A stretch of 39,264 nucleotides of DNA, taken from contig JAEYYW010000006.1 of NCBI GenBank assembly GCA_023428265.1, positions 1 to 39,264 on the forward strand, read 5' to 3'. This stretch comes from Bacillota bacterium. GTDB lineage: Bacteria; Bacillota; Clostridia; Christensenellales; UMGS416. Positions 22,364-31,340 of the stretch are shown here, in pieces. A program made the position numbers and the translations under genes. Numbering within the stretch: the first letter of the stretch is position 1; each line of letters starts with the position of its first letter. The notes below the pieces were generated by a model. It was given only the letters and a program-made list of their open reading frames with translations. It was not told the DNA's origin and did not search any database.

Positions 22364-23137
22364 ATGAATATGGATCATCTGACCGAGTTGACCATACAGG
22401 ATATTGCCAGCGGAGTATCCAGGCGTGACGGCACATCCCACTGCCTGGTCTGCGGCGCTGCCTATGAGGACGGCGCAGTTTATGACATCGGCGGGCGCCT
22501 CTATGAGGGGTGGCGGGCTGCGCTCGAGCACCTCCGCGCTGAGCACGGCTCCATGGTCCGGCACATTCTGGAAACACACCGGGCACAAGCCGGGCTCACC
22601 GAGCACCAGGCAGAAATCCTCACCCGCATGGCCGCAGGGGCGAGCGACAAGGCAATTGCGGAAGAACTGCTGGGCACGGCCAACACCAGCGCCATCCGCA
22701 ACCTTCGCTTTCAATGGAAAGAGCGGGAAAAGCAGGCAAAGCTCTTTCTGGCGCTGATGGATGCATTTCGTACGGAGCGCGGGCAGCACACCGGCACCGG
22801 CAAAGCAGAAACAAGCCCCGCGGCCAGCCTTGGCGCTGCGCTGACCGATGAGCGGTTTGAAACGACGGAGCGGGAACGGGCAGCGGTTCTGAAAACATAT
22901 TTCTCGCCCGACGGTGCGCTCAAGGAGTTCCCGGTGAGGGAAAAGAGGAAGATCATCGCACTGGATGTGATTGCCACCCGCTTTGCACCGGATCGCGTCT
23001 ACTCGGAGAAAGAGGTCAATGAACTGATCGCATATCGGGATTTTGCCACCGTGCGCCGCTATCTGATTGAATATGGTTTTCTGGAGCGTTCGCAGGACTG
23101 CGCCCGGTATTGGCGGAAAGGAAGCAAAGTGCAATGA
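22364..23137 (+). CDS. DUF2087 domain protein with zinc-finger-like N-terminus, putative transcriptional regulator
   Basis: The 257-residue protein has an N-terminal CLVCG near residue 27 and HLRAEH near residue 60, spaced like a treble-clef or C2H2-type metal site. A LuxR/sigma-like helix-turn-helix follows (LTEHQAEILTRMAAGASDKAIAEELL). The C-terminal DUF2087 domain reads REKRKIIALDVIATRF, YSEKEVNELI, FATVRRYLIEYGFLERS and ends in RYWRKG. DUF2087 proteins are usually annotated as transcriptional regulators. The ATG at 22364 follows a weak TAGGT, and an in-frame TTG lies two codons earlier. It is the first gene of a two-gene operon divergent from pelD and has repeats over its own promoter, so self-regulation and control of pel are both possible. 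Confidence 0.85.
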   Translation: MNMDHLTELTIQDIASGVSRRDGTSHCLVCGAAYEDGAVYDIGGRLYEGWRAALEHLRAEHGSMVRHILETHRAQAGLTEHQAEILTRMAAGASDKAIAEELLGTANTSAIRNLRFQWKEREKQAKLFLALMDAFRTERGQHTGTGKAETSPAASLGAALTDERFETTERERAAVLKTYFSPDGALKEFPVREKRKIIALDVIATRFAPDRVYSEKEVNELIAYRDFATVRRYLIEYGFLERSQDCARYWRKGSKVQ

Positions 23138-23922
23138 AGGTTGAGAATTTCCTTGACAGGCAGGGCAGGATCAAATGCTGGCCCGCCAAACGGCAGGCAA
23201 AGCTTGCCGTGCTCCGCCATCTGGCGAGCTTGTTTACCCCCGGCCGGTTCTATACCGAAAAGGAAGTCAACGGCATCATCGAAGGTAACCACACCTTTGG
23301 TGACTACTTTCTGTTGCGCAGAGAGATGATCAATTGCCGGTGTCTGGCGCGGACCCCCAATGGCTCCCGATACTGGAGAGGCGGGCTATGGCCTGAGGAG
23401 GCGGGCTGCAGCACCGGCCGGCTGTCGGTCAAGGCTGCTGACACACCGGATCATGCGGAAATCCGGGAGATTTATTTCGCGTGCGGTTATGTGGGCGAAT
23501 GGATTGGCGACCCTCACACCGAGCAGTCACTCACCGCCATGCTGGATGGCTCCGATCTGCCCCCCAATGGCCACAGGGAGTTCAGCCATGTGGCGGTGCT
23601 GCGGGAAAAAAGCACAGGTGCAATGGCGGGCGTCGCGCAGTATTATACGGGCTGGCCGGATGAACAATGCCTTTGGCTCGGGCTGTTCCTCCTCCACCCC
23701 AGCCGCCAGCACATGGGCTATGGCAGCGAGTTTATCGAGGCGGTGATCGCCGAAGCCCGCCGCCAGGGGTATCAGCGGATCGGTCTTGGCGTGGCGCTGC
23801 GCAACCAGCCGGGGCTCAAATTCTGGGTGAAGTGTGGGTTCAACCGGATCGCAAAGGTGTGCGTTGACGGCGAATCCGGCGAAAACTCGCTGGGCTTGCT
23901 GAGCCTTGCCATGGATCTATAA
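23134..23922 (+). CDS. DUF2087 domain fused to GNAT N-acetyltransferase
   Basis: The 262-residue protein has an N-terminal DUF2087 domain (about residues 1-90: WPAKRQAKLAVLRHLASLF, YTEKEVNGIIEGNHTFGDYFLLRREMI, RYWRGGLWP). A GNAT fold follows (about 96-262). Its acetyl-CoA pyrophosphate loop is probably RQHMGYGSEF, a Q-x2-G-x-G-x variant, followed by LGVALRNQPGLKFWVKCGFNRI, the classical last helix and strand. The start overlaps the stop of the previous DUF2087 gene as ATGA, so the two are made together. The acetylated substrate is unknown. The linked DUF2087 domain may sense a ligand or bind nucleic acid to direct the acetyltransferase. Confidence 0.87.
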   Translation: MKVENFLDRQGRIKCWPAKRQAKLAVLRHLASLFTPGRFYTEKEVNGIIEGNHTFGDYFLLRREMINCRCLARTPNGSRYWRGGLWPEEAGCSTGRLSVKAADTPDHAEIREIYFACGYVGEWIGDPHTEQSLTAMLDGSDLPPNGHREFSHVAVLREKSTGAMAGVAQYYTGWPDEQCLWLGLFLLHPSRQHMGYGSEFIEAVIAEARRQGYQRIGLGVALRNQPGLKFWVKCGFNRIAKVCVDGESGENSLGLLSLAMDL

Positions 23923-23939
23923 GCCTGCTGAATGCTCCC

Positions 23940-23960
23940 ACGGGGATATCTCAACCCCGT
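23940..23960. other. Short hairpin between convergent genes
   Basis: ACGGGG (23940-23945) and CCCCGT (23955-23960) can form a six-base-pair stem with a nine-base loop in the 42-base gap between the GNAT and SDR genes. It lacks a T run on either strand. It may slow polymerase but is not a convincing terminator. Confidence 0.3.
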
Positions 23961-23964
23961 TATG

Positions 23965-24816
23965 CTACTCCACCCCGCAAAATCGCTCCGATGCCTCCCA
24001 CAACAGCCTGCCCGCATCCTCCCGGAGGGCATATGGATTGGGTTTCTTCGCCTTGCAGTCACGCCAGTAGATCTCGCCGCTGCGAAATGCCGCAGCATCC
24101 GTCGCCAGAAACAGCGCGCAGGCGGCAGGCACCTCCGGTGATGTGCCGCCGCGCATCCGGTATTTCCAGAAAACCTTTTCAATGCCTGATGTGCCCTTGA
24201 GGCCAATGTCGGTGCTGACCAGGCCCGGATCCAGCGCAAAGGCACGCACCGTGGAGGTTTCCCCCAGCCTTCGGTTGAGCTCTGCGGTAAAGAGCACATT
24301 GCAAAGCTTCACACGCTTGTATTGCCTAAGGCAGTTGTAGCTCCGCTTCATCATCAAATCGTTGAAATTAAGCCTGGCTCCGTAGTGGGAGGCGGAGCTT
24401 GTCGTGATCACACGACCCTGCGGGCTGCATTTGAGCAGTGGCAGCAGCTCGTGCGTGAGCAAAAACGGCGCCAGGTGGTTCACGGCAAACTGCAGCTCTA
24501 TGCCGTCCACCGTGGTCACGTAGCGGCTGGATACAGCTCCCGCGTTGTTGAAGAGGATGTCCAGCCTCTCCGTCCTGCTCTTGATCTCCTGCGCCAACTG
24601 CCGGATCTGCACCTGAGAGGACAGGTCGCAAACCACATAATCCACGGCTGCTTCGGGGCATGCCATCTTTACGTGTTGCTTTGCCGCCTCGCACTTTTTC
24701 TCATCGCGCCCGATGCCGATCACACGTATGCCCCGGCCTGCCATCGCAACCATCGAGGCCAGACCGATCCCGGAGGTTGCCCCGGTGATTACGGCGGTGA
24801 TATCCTTGCGCATCAT
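23965..24816 (-). CDS. Short-chain dehydrogenase/reductase
   Basis: The 283-residue classical-type SDR has the NAD(P)-binding motif TGATSGIG at residues 11-18, the NNAG motif near residue 91, the catalytic serine in TTSSASHYG and the YKRVK (YxxxK) pair. Basic residues after the second strand (GIGRDEKK) suggest NADP. It resembles retinol-dehydrogenase/WW-domain oxidoreductase-like SDRs often annotated as SDR family NAD(P)-dependent oxidoreductase. The substrate cannot be told. GGGAG lies just before two adjacent ATGs, either of which may be used. It lies 52 bases downstream of rtcB in the same direction and is probably co-transcribed. Confidence 0.92.
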   Translation of the reverse strand: MMRKDITAVITGATSGIGLASMVAMAGRGIRVIGIGRDEKKCEAAKQHVKMACPEAAVDYVVCDLSSQVQIRQLAQEIKSRTERLDILFNNAGAVSSRYVTTVDGIELQFAVNHLAPFLLTHELLPLLKCSPQGRVITTSSASHYGARLNFNDLMMKRSYNCLRQYKRVKLCNVLFTAELNRRLGETSTVRAFALDPGLVSTDIGLKGTSGIEKVFWKYRMRGGTSPEVPAACALFLATDAAAFRSGEIYWRDCKAKKPNPYALREDAGRLLWEASERFCGVE

Positions 24817-24868
24817 GTTTCTCCCTGCAGGTGTGTCTCAGCGCCGCCGCCTGGTTCGGCAGTCCCGA

Positions 24869-26059
24869 TCAGTCTCCATCACCGGCCTTGAAGTTATAGA
24901 CCGGCTTGATCATCCTCTCCACCTCGACGGTTTCCCCAATGCACGAAAGGATTTCCTCCATCGGCTTATAGGCCGCCGGGGCCTCGTCAATGGTGTCTTT
25001 GCCCACGGAAGTTGTAAACACACCCTGCATGGAGCTCTTGAACTCCTTCAGGCTCAATGCCTCGCGGGCGGCTTTGCGGCTCATCAGCCGGCCGGCTCCG
25101 TGCGGCGCGGAGCAGTTCCAGTCCTGGTTGCCGCGACCCACGGCCAGGATGCTGCCGTCGCGCATGTTCATCGGGATGATCACGCGCTCACCCTGCTGCG
25201 CGGATATGGCTCCTTTTCGCAGGATGCTGTGTTTCAAGTCGATGTAGTTGTGAATGGTCGTGAACTGCTCCTTCGCCGACAGCTTCATCTGTTTCAGGAT
25301 CACATCGGCCATGGCGCGGCGGTTCCAGTCGGCATAAGTCTGGGCGATGCCCATATCATACAGATAGTCCTGGAGCGGCTGGCCAACCAGATAGGACAGG
25401 CTGGTGTTGCCCATGTCGGCCTTTAGCGCCGCGATGGCCTTTTGAAGCTCCCCTTCCCTGCCTTCGGCCTTGAAGCGATTGATCAGCTCGGTCACAGCGT
25501 GGTTCTTCATCCAGGTATCGGCATACCGCTGGTAATACTCGCAAATCTGCAAGCCCATGTGCCGGCTGCCGGAGTGGATCACCAAATACTGGTTGCCATC
25601 TTCATCGCGGTTCACCTCAATGAAGTGGTTTCCGCCGCCCAATGTGCCCAGACTGAGGCGGGCCCGATTGAGGTTTACCTTTGCGGCGCAGCGCAGCGCG
25701 CCAATGTCGGTGTGGGCGATGAAGGGGTGTGCATCCAAACGGATGTTTTTGCCGCTGGGCACAACCGCACGGATCACCTTGTCGAGCTTTGTGAACTCGA
25801 TGTGGGCCTTTCCCAACGCCGTCACCAGCATGCCGCAGCCGATGTCCACACCCACCAGGTTGGGCACAACACGGTCGGCAATTGTCATTGTGGTACCGAT
25901 TGTGCAGCCCTTCCCGGCGTGCACGTCCGGCATGATACGGATGCTGCTGCCGGCAGCGAAGCTCTGGTCGCAGAGATCGCGGATCTGCCGCTCGGCCTCG
26001 GCTTCCAGCTTATCCGTGTAAACAATGGCTTCGTTGTGTCTGCCTGTAACTCGAATCAT
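24869..26059 (-). CDS. rtcB: RtcB-type RNA ligase
   Basis: RtcB joins RNA ends carrying 2',3'-cyclic phosphate or 3'-phosphate to 5'-OH ends, using GTP and Mn. The 396-residue protein has all the main motifs: VDIGCGM with metal-binding Cys75, GGGNHFIE with His145, IHSGSR with His162, FTTIHNYID with His270 and APHGAGR with His320, the residue that takes GMP. It is of the shorter bacterial kind. Its ATG overlaps the stop of the upstream methyltransferase as ATGA, so the two are translated together. That pairing suggests an RNA repair or ribosome-maintenance role, but no archease gene is seen. Confidence 0.95.
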   Translation of the reverse strand: MIRVTGRHNEAIVYTDKLEAEAERQIRDLCDQSFAAGSSIRIMPDVHAGKGCTIGTTMTIADRVVPNLVGVDIGCGMLVTALGKAHIEFTKLDKVIRAVVPSGKNIRLDAHPFIAHTDIGALRCAAKVNLNRARLSLGTLGGGNHFIEVNRDEDGNQYLVIHSGSRHMGLQICEYYQRYADTWMKNHAVTELINRFKAEGREGELQKAIAALKADMGNTSLSYLVGQPLQDYLYDMGIAQTYADWNRRAMADVILKQMKLSAKEQFTTIHNYIDLKHSILRKGAISAQQGERVIIPMNMRDGSILAVGRGNQDWNCSAPHGAGRLMSRKAAREALSLKEFKSSMQGVFTTSVGKDTIDEAPAAYKPMEEILSCIGETVEVERMIKPVYNFKAGDGD

Positions 26060-26931
26060 GTCATCTTCTTTCTGCCGGCCATCACCAGAAAGTCCAGCGT
26101 GACCGACTGGGGCGGTGCGGCCAGCGCCTCCGCCCTCTTGGTTTCTTCAGCGTCCCAGGCCAGCGGTGTCATCGCAACGATGTGGGGCCACAGGCTCTCC
26201 GGCACCGGGAATTGCAGCCGCACATGCTCTGATGCAACCACGCGGAAACGCTGCTCAAACAGCGAGACGACCGCGTCATTGGTATATCGCTCGCGATCCT
26301 CGCCGGCATACAGCGCCTGCCGCAGCTCTTTGAGGTATTCGCCGCCGGGCATCGCCTTTACCACAAGGCCATCGTCACACAGCACCCGGCTGAACTCGCC
26401 ATAATGGATCGGCGACAGGATGTTGAGGATCGCGCCGGTGGATTGATCCATGAGCGGCAGCCGGGCCAGGTCTGCCACCAGCCATAGCGGGCCTTCATTC
26501 TCCCGCGCGGCAATGCGGATGGCGTCCTTGCTGATGTCCAAGCCGATGGCGGAAACCGGGATGCCCTCTGCTTCCAGCCGCTCCCGCACCGCCATGAGGT
26601 GCGATCCTTCCCCGCATCCGGCATCCAGCAAGCGCAGGTTGGTTGTCTTTGCATGCTGAAACAGCAGCGAGGATACGGCTTTCAGCAAGCTGTCGAAGAA
26701 CCCGGCTTTACACACCAGCAGCCGGGATTCCAGCATCCGTGCGCCATAATCCTCCGGGGGCTTGCCCCGGAGCAGATTGAGCGCACCGGATGAAGACAGA
26801 TCATAACTGTGCCGCTTCTCGCAGGCAACGGTGTTTCCGGAGCCGGGTTTCAGAGGCATTCCGCAGACCGGGCAGCTGATCCAGCCTGCATTATTCCACA
26901 CAATTTCCAATGCGCGATCCAGTTTCTTCAT
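26056..26931 (-). CDS. rlmA: RlmA-like 23S rRNA guanine-N1 methyltransferase
   Basis: The 291-residue protein has the RlmA N-terminal zinc-binding site (Cys20, Cys23, Cys37, His41) followed by a class I S-adenosylmethionine fold with LLDAGCGEGSH near residue 100. RlmA enzymes methylate a guanine in 23S rRNA helix 35. The Gram-positive TlrB branch can contribute to macrolide resistance. KKLDRALEIV, the CPVC start and the NILSPIHYGEF motif support the family rather than a generic methyltransferase. RlmA-I versus RlmA-II cannot be told by eye. The ribosome site is weak. A TTGCTT and TACGAT pair lies so close to the start that it would give an almost leaderless message, so the promoter is uncertain. 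Confidence 0.86.
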   Translation of the reverse strand: MKKLDRALEIVWNNAGWISCPVCGMPLKPGSGNTVACEKRHSYDLSSSGALNLLRGKPPEDYGARMLESRLLVCKAGFFDSLLKAVSSLLFQHAKTTNLRLLDAGCGEGSHLMAVRERLEAEGIPVSAIGLDISKDAIRIAARENEGPLWLVADLARLPLMDQSTGAILNILSPIHYGEFSRVLCDDGLVVKAMPGGEYLKELRQALYAGEDRERYTNDAVVSLFEQRFRVVASEHVRLQFPVPESLWPHIVAMTPLAWDAEETKRAEALAAPPQSVTLDFLVMAGRKKMT

Positions 26932-27029
26932 GTTCTCATCGTAACACCTTGGTTTGCCCGAAGCAACGTTTGATTGCGTTAATTTATTATGTTACCATGC
27001 TCTCATAGAAATATCTGGGGAGAATGTGA

Positions 27030-28504
27030 ATGGATTCCAAGGACTGGTCCACGATCCTGAAGGCTGCGATGCTCGTGGTCACCATTGTGGTGTTTGCGTG
27101 GCGCATGCGAAAAAAGTATACCGTCCATGCCGGGGCAGTGCTGCTGGACAAGGCAAACAAGCTGATGGGCAAAGGTGATTTCAACAAGGCGGTCAGCCTG
27201 TATCGCCAGGCAGTGGAGCACCCAACCCCGGAGATTAGCCGCGCCATGATCTGCCTGACTGCCTCCGCCCATCTCCAGGACGCAGAGCATAACCTCGAGG
27301 CGCGGAATTTGCCGAGCAGGCCCGCGGGCTGGAGCCGGAAAACGCGCTGGTTTATCGCCATCTGGGAATCATCCATTCCAATTTGGGCCATATGCAAGAC
27401 AGCCTGGCCGCCTATCAGCGTTCTTTGGAGCTGAACGATCAGGAGGCAAACACCTGGATTTCCTATGCCGTACAATACATGCTGCGCAAGGATTATGCCA
27501 CGGCCGCGCAGCAGCTGGAAAAAGGCGCTTTGGCGCTGCCCAAGAGCGGACCCATCCAGGGCCATCTGGCATATGCCTATGCCCATCTGCGCGACATTCC
27601 TCGTGCGGAGATGCATTTGAAAGCCGCCAAAAAGCTGGGGGAATCAAACCCCGATTATGCGCTGGAAGCCATCCGGGAAGCAAAGGAAAGCATAAAGGCC
27701 ATCAACGCGGATCTGCAAGCGCACGGGCTGACACTGGATGAGCTGATAAGCAAATTCAACCGCTTTGTGCAGGAAACAAGCCTGCCAGCTGTGAAGATCA
27801 CCGCCGTCAAAGGTAAAACAGCCGCTACCGACAGCAAATTTGCCGGCCAACCCTATCAACCGGCCGGGTTCCATTGGCCCACTGACCATGCAGGGCAGCC
27901 CATGCGGCTGCTGGCCCAGCTGAACCTTCGGCAGATGCCACGATCGAAGCCGCTGCCCGGCGAGGGGCTGCTGCAGTTTTTTATCCCGCAGGATATCACG
28001 CCCCAGCAAAGCTCAAACGACTCATTGGTGCCTGTTGAAGCAAAAGTGCTTTATCATCAACCGCCCTTTGACGACTGGAGCGCCGCCTCGGTTGCGCCAT
28101 CGGTTGGTGGGGATGCAATGTTCCCCATCCCCGGGGAGATGAAGCTGGACTTTGAAACCGCCAACGAGCCCATGAGCATCAGTGATTTCCGTTTCAAGGA
28201 AATATTCACACGGATTGTGGGCATGGGCTTTGAGAATTTACCGGAAGACATTCATGAGCAATATGAAGAGGCCTTTTCCGGCAGCGGCCACAAGGCGAGC
28301 GGATACCCGTTTTTCACAAAGGAAGATCCCCGCCGCTTTGCAGAAGCACGAACTGGCCACACGGTACTGCTGCTGCAAATCGATTCCGGCATGGCATCCG
28401 GCATCCAGTGGGGCGATAATGGCGTGGGTTCCTTCTTTATCACACCGGAAGCCCTGCAGAATCTGGATTTCAGCAACGTGTTCTTTACTTGGGATTGCTA
28501 TTGA
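27030..28504 (+). pseudogene. TPR plus DUF1963 protein, interrupted by a one-base frameshift
   Basis: The first 90 or so codons encode a membrane anchor (MLVVTIVVFAWRM), then TPR-like helices (LMGKGDFNKAVSLYRQAVEH). Near 27300 the frame shifts: upstream reads HNLEA, and EFAEQARGLEPENALVYRHLG continues in another frame that stays open to 28504. The second part has TPRs (GHMQDSLAAYQRSLELN) and a DUF1963/YwqG-like domain (about 27840-28500: KFAGQPYQPAGFHWPTDHAGQPMRL, LLQFFIP, VFFTWDCY). One missing base in the GAGGCGCGGAAT stretch (GCGGCG read as GCGCG) would restore a 491-residue protein. It may be a true pseudogene, a sequencing error or a phase-variable site. GGGGAG lies seven bases before the ATG. 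The end overlaps the DUF362 gene by 20 bases on the other strand. Confidence 0.82.
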
Positions 28505-29636
28505 AAAAGCCGCGCCGCACCTCCAGCGCCTTCTCCGGGCAGAGCTCGTGGCAGCAGAAGCATTTGATGCACTTGTCATAGTCAATCACCGGTTTTTTGG
28601 CGCGCATGACGATTGCGTGGGGCGGGCAGGCTGCCGCGCACTCGCCGCAGCCCACACATTTCTCCGGGATGAGCCGGGGCCGCGCCTGCGCGGCCTCGCG
28701 CAGCGGGCGGGGCAGCATTCGGGCAAACCGCAGTGTGGCCTGCGCCGTCACCGTGGGCTTTTGGAAGGGCCGCTTTGCCCGCAGCTCCGCAGGCGGGTCA
28801 CCCACCATTTGGATGTCCTCCAGCCTTTCCGGCAGCAAGCCCCGCTTTCTGGCAAGGCCAAGCAGCATCACGTCGGACTGGGACCAACCGATCAAGTCCA
28901 CCGCCGCGGCGTCCAGCGCATAGGGCGAAGCCGATGCCAGCAGCGCCCCCAGCTTGCGGGGGTAACCGGCGGCAGGACCGGGCCCTTCAATGCCCACCAC
29001 GGCGTCCATGATGTTGAGGCCGGGTTTCACCGTTTCGGCAATGTCGATCAGAAACTGGTTGAAAGCCGGCGGCATCGGGTAAATCGCGTGGTATTTCTGT
29101 TTGTCACGGCCATAAATCGTGCCATATAGGTTTTTCACCCCACCGGTGAATGAGCAAAGCTGATGGGTCTTGGCTTTGCTGATGTTGATCAACAGATCGG
29201 ATGAGACCATCTCCTCCACCAGATCAAAGCTCTTGGCCGATACGCCGCCCGGCACCTCGCGGACCGCACGGGTCTTGTTCACCACCAGGCGGGCTCCCAC
29301 GCTGGCCGCAACCCCGGCGTAGCCGCAGACTTCATATATATCCTCAATACGCGCATCGGCACCGCTGCCACCGGGGCAGTCGCCTATCAGCACCTCGCCG
29401 GCGCCGGCTTCAAAGGCCAGCTTTGCCGCCGCGGCCACAACCGCCGGGTGCGTCGTGATATATTCCTCGGGCCGGCGCTTGCCCAGCGCGTTTGGTTTGA
29501 TGTAGACCCGCATGCCGGGCTTGACAAAGCGGCCCATTCCACCGAGCCCATCAAGGGCCCGGCGGAGGGATTGCTCCACCCGCTCCTGGTCATAATCGCC
29601 GCAGCGGACGGCGGATACCACCGGCTTGTCCATCAT
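28485..29636 (-). CDS. DUF362 protein with C-terminal 2x[4Fe-4S] ferredoxin domain
   Basis: The 383-residue protein has a DUF362 domain (about residues 5-310, with VYIKPNALGKRRPEEYITTHPAVV and LINISKAKTH). A bacterial ferredoxin domain follows with the cluster motifs CVGCGECAAACP (327-338) and CIKCFCCHELCP (356-367). DUF362 proteins with ferredoxin ends are common in anaerobes. Their reaction is not established, but electron transfer is implied. The ATG at 29636 overlaps the aminotransferase stop as ATGA, with a second ATG next to it. It is the last gene of the Lrp, aminotransferase, DUF362 operon. No signal peptide is seen. Confidence 0.92.
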   Translation of the reverse strand: MMDKPVVSAVRCGDYDQERVEQSLRRALDGLGGMGRFVKPGMRVYIKPNALGKRRPEEYITTHPAVVAAAAKLAFEAGAGEVLIGDCPGGSGADARIEDIYEVCGYAGVAASVGARLVVNKTRAVREVPGGVSAKSFDLVEEMVSSDLLINISKAKTHQLCSFTGGVKNLYGTIYGRDKQKYHAIYPMPPAFNQFLIDIAETVKPGLNIMDAVVGIEGPGPAAGYPRKLGALLASASPYALDAAAVDLIGWSQSDVMLLGLARKRGLLPERLEDIQMVGDPPAELRAKRPFQKPTVTAQATLRFARMLPRPLREAAQARPRLIPEKCVGCGECAAACPPHAIVMRAKKPVIDYDKCIKCFCCHELCPEKALEVRRGFFNSNPK

Positions 29637-30820
29637 TTCCTCACATGCCTTTGCACGAAGCGCTCAATGCGCTCAAGCGCCACCTTGATCTTCTCAATGG
29701 AATAAGCATAGCTGATGCGCACGAAGCCCTCACCGGACGGCCCAAACGCGGTGCCGGGCACCACGGCCACCTTTTCCTCATACAGAAGCCTCGTGCAGAA
29801 CTCATCGCTGGTCATACCCGTGGCCGCCACCGATGGGAACACATAGAACGCGCCTTTCGGCTCAAAGCATTTCAGGCCCATGTTGTTGAGTGCCTGCACC
29901 ACATAGCGCCTGCGCCGGTTGTATTCCCTCTGCATCAGGGCCACATCGGAAAAGCCGTCGCTCAAGCCCTGGCGGATGCCCTCCAGCGCCGCCTCCTGCG
30001 CGATGATGGGCGCGCAAAGCATCGTGTATTGGTGGATCTTCACCATGCCGGCCAACGCCTCCGCAGGCCCGCAGATAAAGCCCAGCCGCCACCCGGTCAT
30101 CGCAAACGCCTTGGAAAAGCCATTGAGCACCACCGTTTTCTCATACATGCCGTCGATTTCGGCGATGGACACATGGCGGGTGCCGGTATAGGTGAGCTCG
30201 GAATAAATCTCATCAGAGATCACGGCAATGTCAAGCTTCCGCAGCACCGATGCCAGTTCTTCCAGGTGCTGCCGCTCCATTACGCCGCCGGTGGGGTTGT
30301 TGGGATAAGGCAGTATGATCGCCTTGGTTTTCGGCGTCACGGCGTCCAGTATGGCCTGCGGCTCCACGCGGAATTCGATGTGCGCGCCGGTTTTAATACC
30401 CTTTGGCACCCCGCCGGCCAGGGTTACGCAGGGGTAATAGGACACATAGGATGGCTCGGGGATCAGCACTTCGTCACCGGGTGTCAGGATCGTGCGCATT
30501 GCCAGATCGATGCCCTCACTGGCTCCCACGGTTACAAGAATCTGGTTTTTTGGCTCATACTTCAGGTTGTATCGCCGCTGCATATAGTCGGCGATGGCCT
30601 GCCGCAGCTCCAGAGTGCCCCAGTTGGAGGTGTAGTGTGTGGCGCCATGTTCCAACGCGTAGATTGCCGCCTCGCGGATGTTCCAGGGCGTGTCAAAATC
30701 CGGCTCGCCCACACCCAGAGAAATGGCGCCCTCAATTTCCGTCACAATATCAAAGAACTTGCGGATGCCGGACGGAGGCAAATCCCGCACCACATCATTA
30801 ACCCATTTCAGTTCAGTCAC
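29633..30820 (-). CDS. Pyridoxal-phosphate aminotransferase, class I/II
   Basis: The 395-residue fold-type I enzyme has the PLP lysine in LNGFSKAFAMTGWRLG (Lys237), NPTGG for the cofactor asparagine region, ISDEIYSELTY for the PLP-contacting aspartate and tyrosine, and FVRISYAY for the substrate-carboxylate arginine. It belongs to the broad aspartate/aromatic/alanine group. The exact amino acid is not readable by eye. The GTG at 30820 overlaps the lrp stop as GTGA and follows GGCGGT. An upstream ATG at 30850 is inside lrp and less likely. The upstream Lrp regulator suggests control by amino-acid supply. Confidence 0.94.
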   Translation of the reverse strand: MTELKWVNDVVRDLPPSGIRKFFDIVTEIEGAISLGVGEPDFDTPWNIREAAIYALEHGATHYTSNWGTLELRQAIADYMQRRYNLKYEPKNQILVTVGASEGIDLAMRTILTPGDEVLIPEPSYVSYYPCVTLAGGVPKGIKTGAHIEFRVEPQAILDAVTPKTKAIILPYPNNPTGGVMERQHLEELASVLRKLDIAVISDEIYSELTYTGTRHVSIAEIDGMYEKTVVLNGFSKAFAMTGWRLGFICGPAEALAGMVKIHQYTMLCAPIIAQEAALEGIRQGLSDGFSDVALMQREYNRRRRYVVQALNNMGLKCFEPKGAFYVFPSVAATGMTSDEFCTRLLYEEKVAVVPGTAFGPSGEGFVRISYAYSIEKIKVALERIERFVQRHVRK

Positions 30821-31308
30821 GGCGATACCGCCAGTCTGTCGTCGCCGCACACCTCGTCATCCACGACAACGCCGTTGTCCTTATATTTCTTCAGCACAAA
30901 ATGCGTGGCGGTAGACAGCACGCCGTCGATTGTGGAAAGCTTTTCGGCCACGAAGAACGCGATGTCACGCATCGACCGGCCGTCCATCAGCACCATCAGG
31001 TCATAGGCGCCGGACATCAGGTAGCAGGACTTGACTTCCTGAAAGCCATAGATCCGCCGGGCAATGTCATCAAAGCCCTTGCCGCGCTGGGGTGTCACCT
31101 TCACTTCAATCAATGCTTCCACCGTTTCGTCGCCGATCTTCTGCCAGTCGATCACGGTGTTGTATTGTATGATGACCCTGTCGCGCTCCAGCTCCGCGAT
31201 GGCTGCTCGCACCTGCTCTTCGGAGGCACCCACCATCACGGCCATGTCGGCCACCGTAGCTCGGGCATCTTTCCCCAAAATTTCGAGCAGTTCCTTCTTC
31301 AGTTCCAT
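30817..31308 (-). CDS. Lrp/AsnC family transcriptional regulator
   Basis: The 163-residue protein has an N-terminal winged helix-turn-helix (about residues 1-60: LLEILGKDARATVADMAVMVG, VRAAIAELERDRVI). A RAM amino-acid-sensing domain follows (about 65-145: EALIEVKVTP, VKSCYLMSGAYDLMVLMDG, LSTIDGVLSTATHFVLKKYK). Lrp proteins bind amino acids, form octamers and often control their own operon. Here it leads an aminotransferase and a DUF362 protein with overlapping stop and start codons, so it is likely their local regulator. GGGAG lies ten bases before the ATG. Confidence 0.94.
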   Translation of the reverse strand: MELKKELLEILGKDARATVADMAVMVGASEEQVRAAIAELERDRVIIQYNTVIDWQKIGDETVEALIEVKVTPQRGKGFDDIARRIYGFQEVKSCYLMSGAYDLMVLMDGRSMRDIAFFVAEKLSTIDGVLSTATHFVLKKYKDNGVVVDDEVCGDDRLAVSP

Positions 31309-31340
31309 CGCGCATCAGCTCCCTTGTGCATATTTGGCTA

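Noticed and set aside
22331..23134. Open frame of 267 codons on the - strand
   Set aside because: It is the reverse shadow of the DUF2087 gene, is rich in Cys, Arg and Pro and shows no family motif.
29645..31006. Open frame of 453 codons on the + strand
   Set aside because: It is antisense to the aminotransferase and lrp genes, which are clear families with normal starts, and its His-rich translation matches no family.
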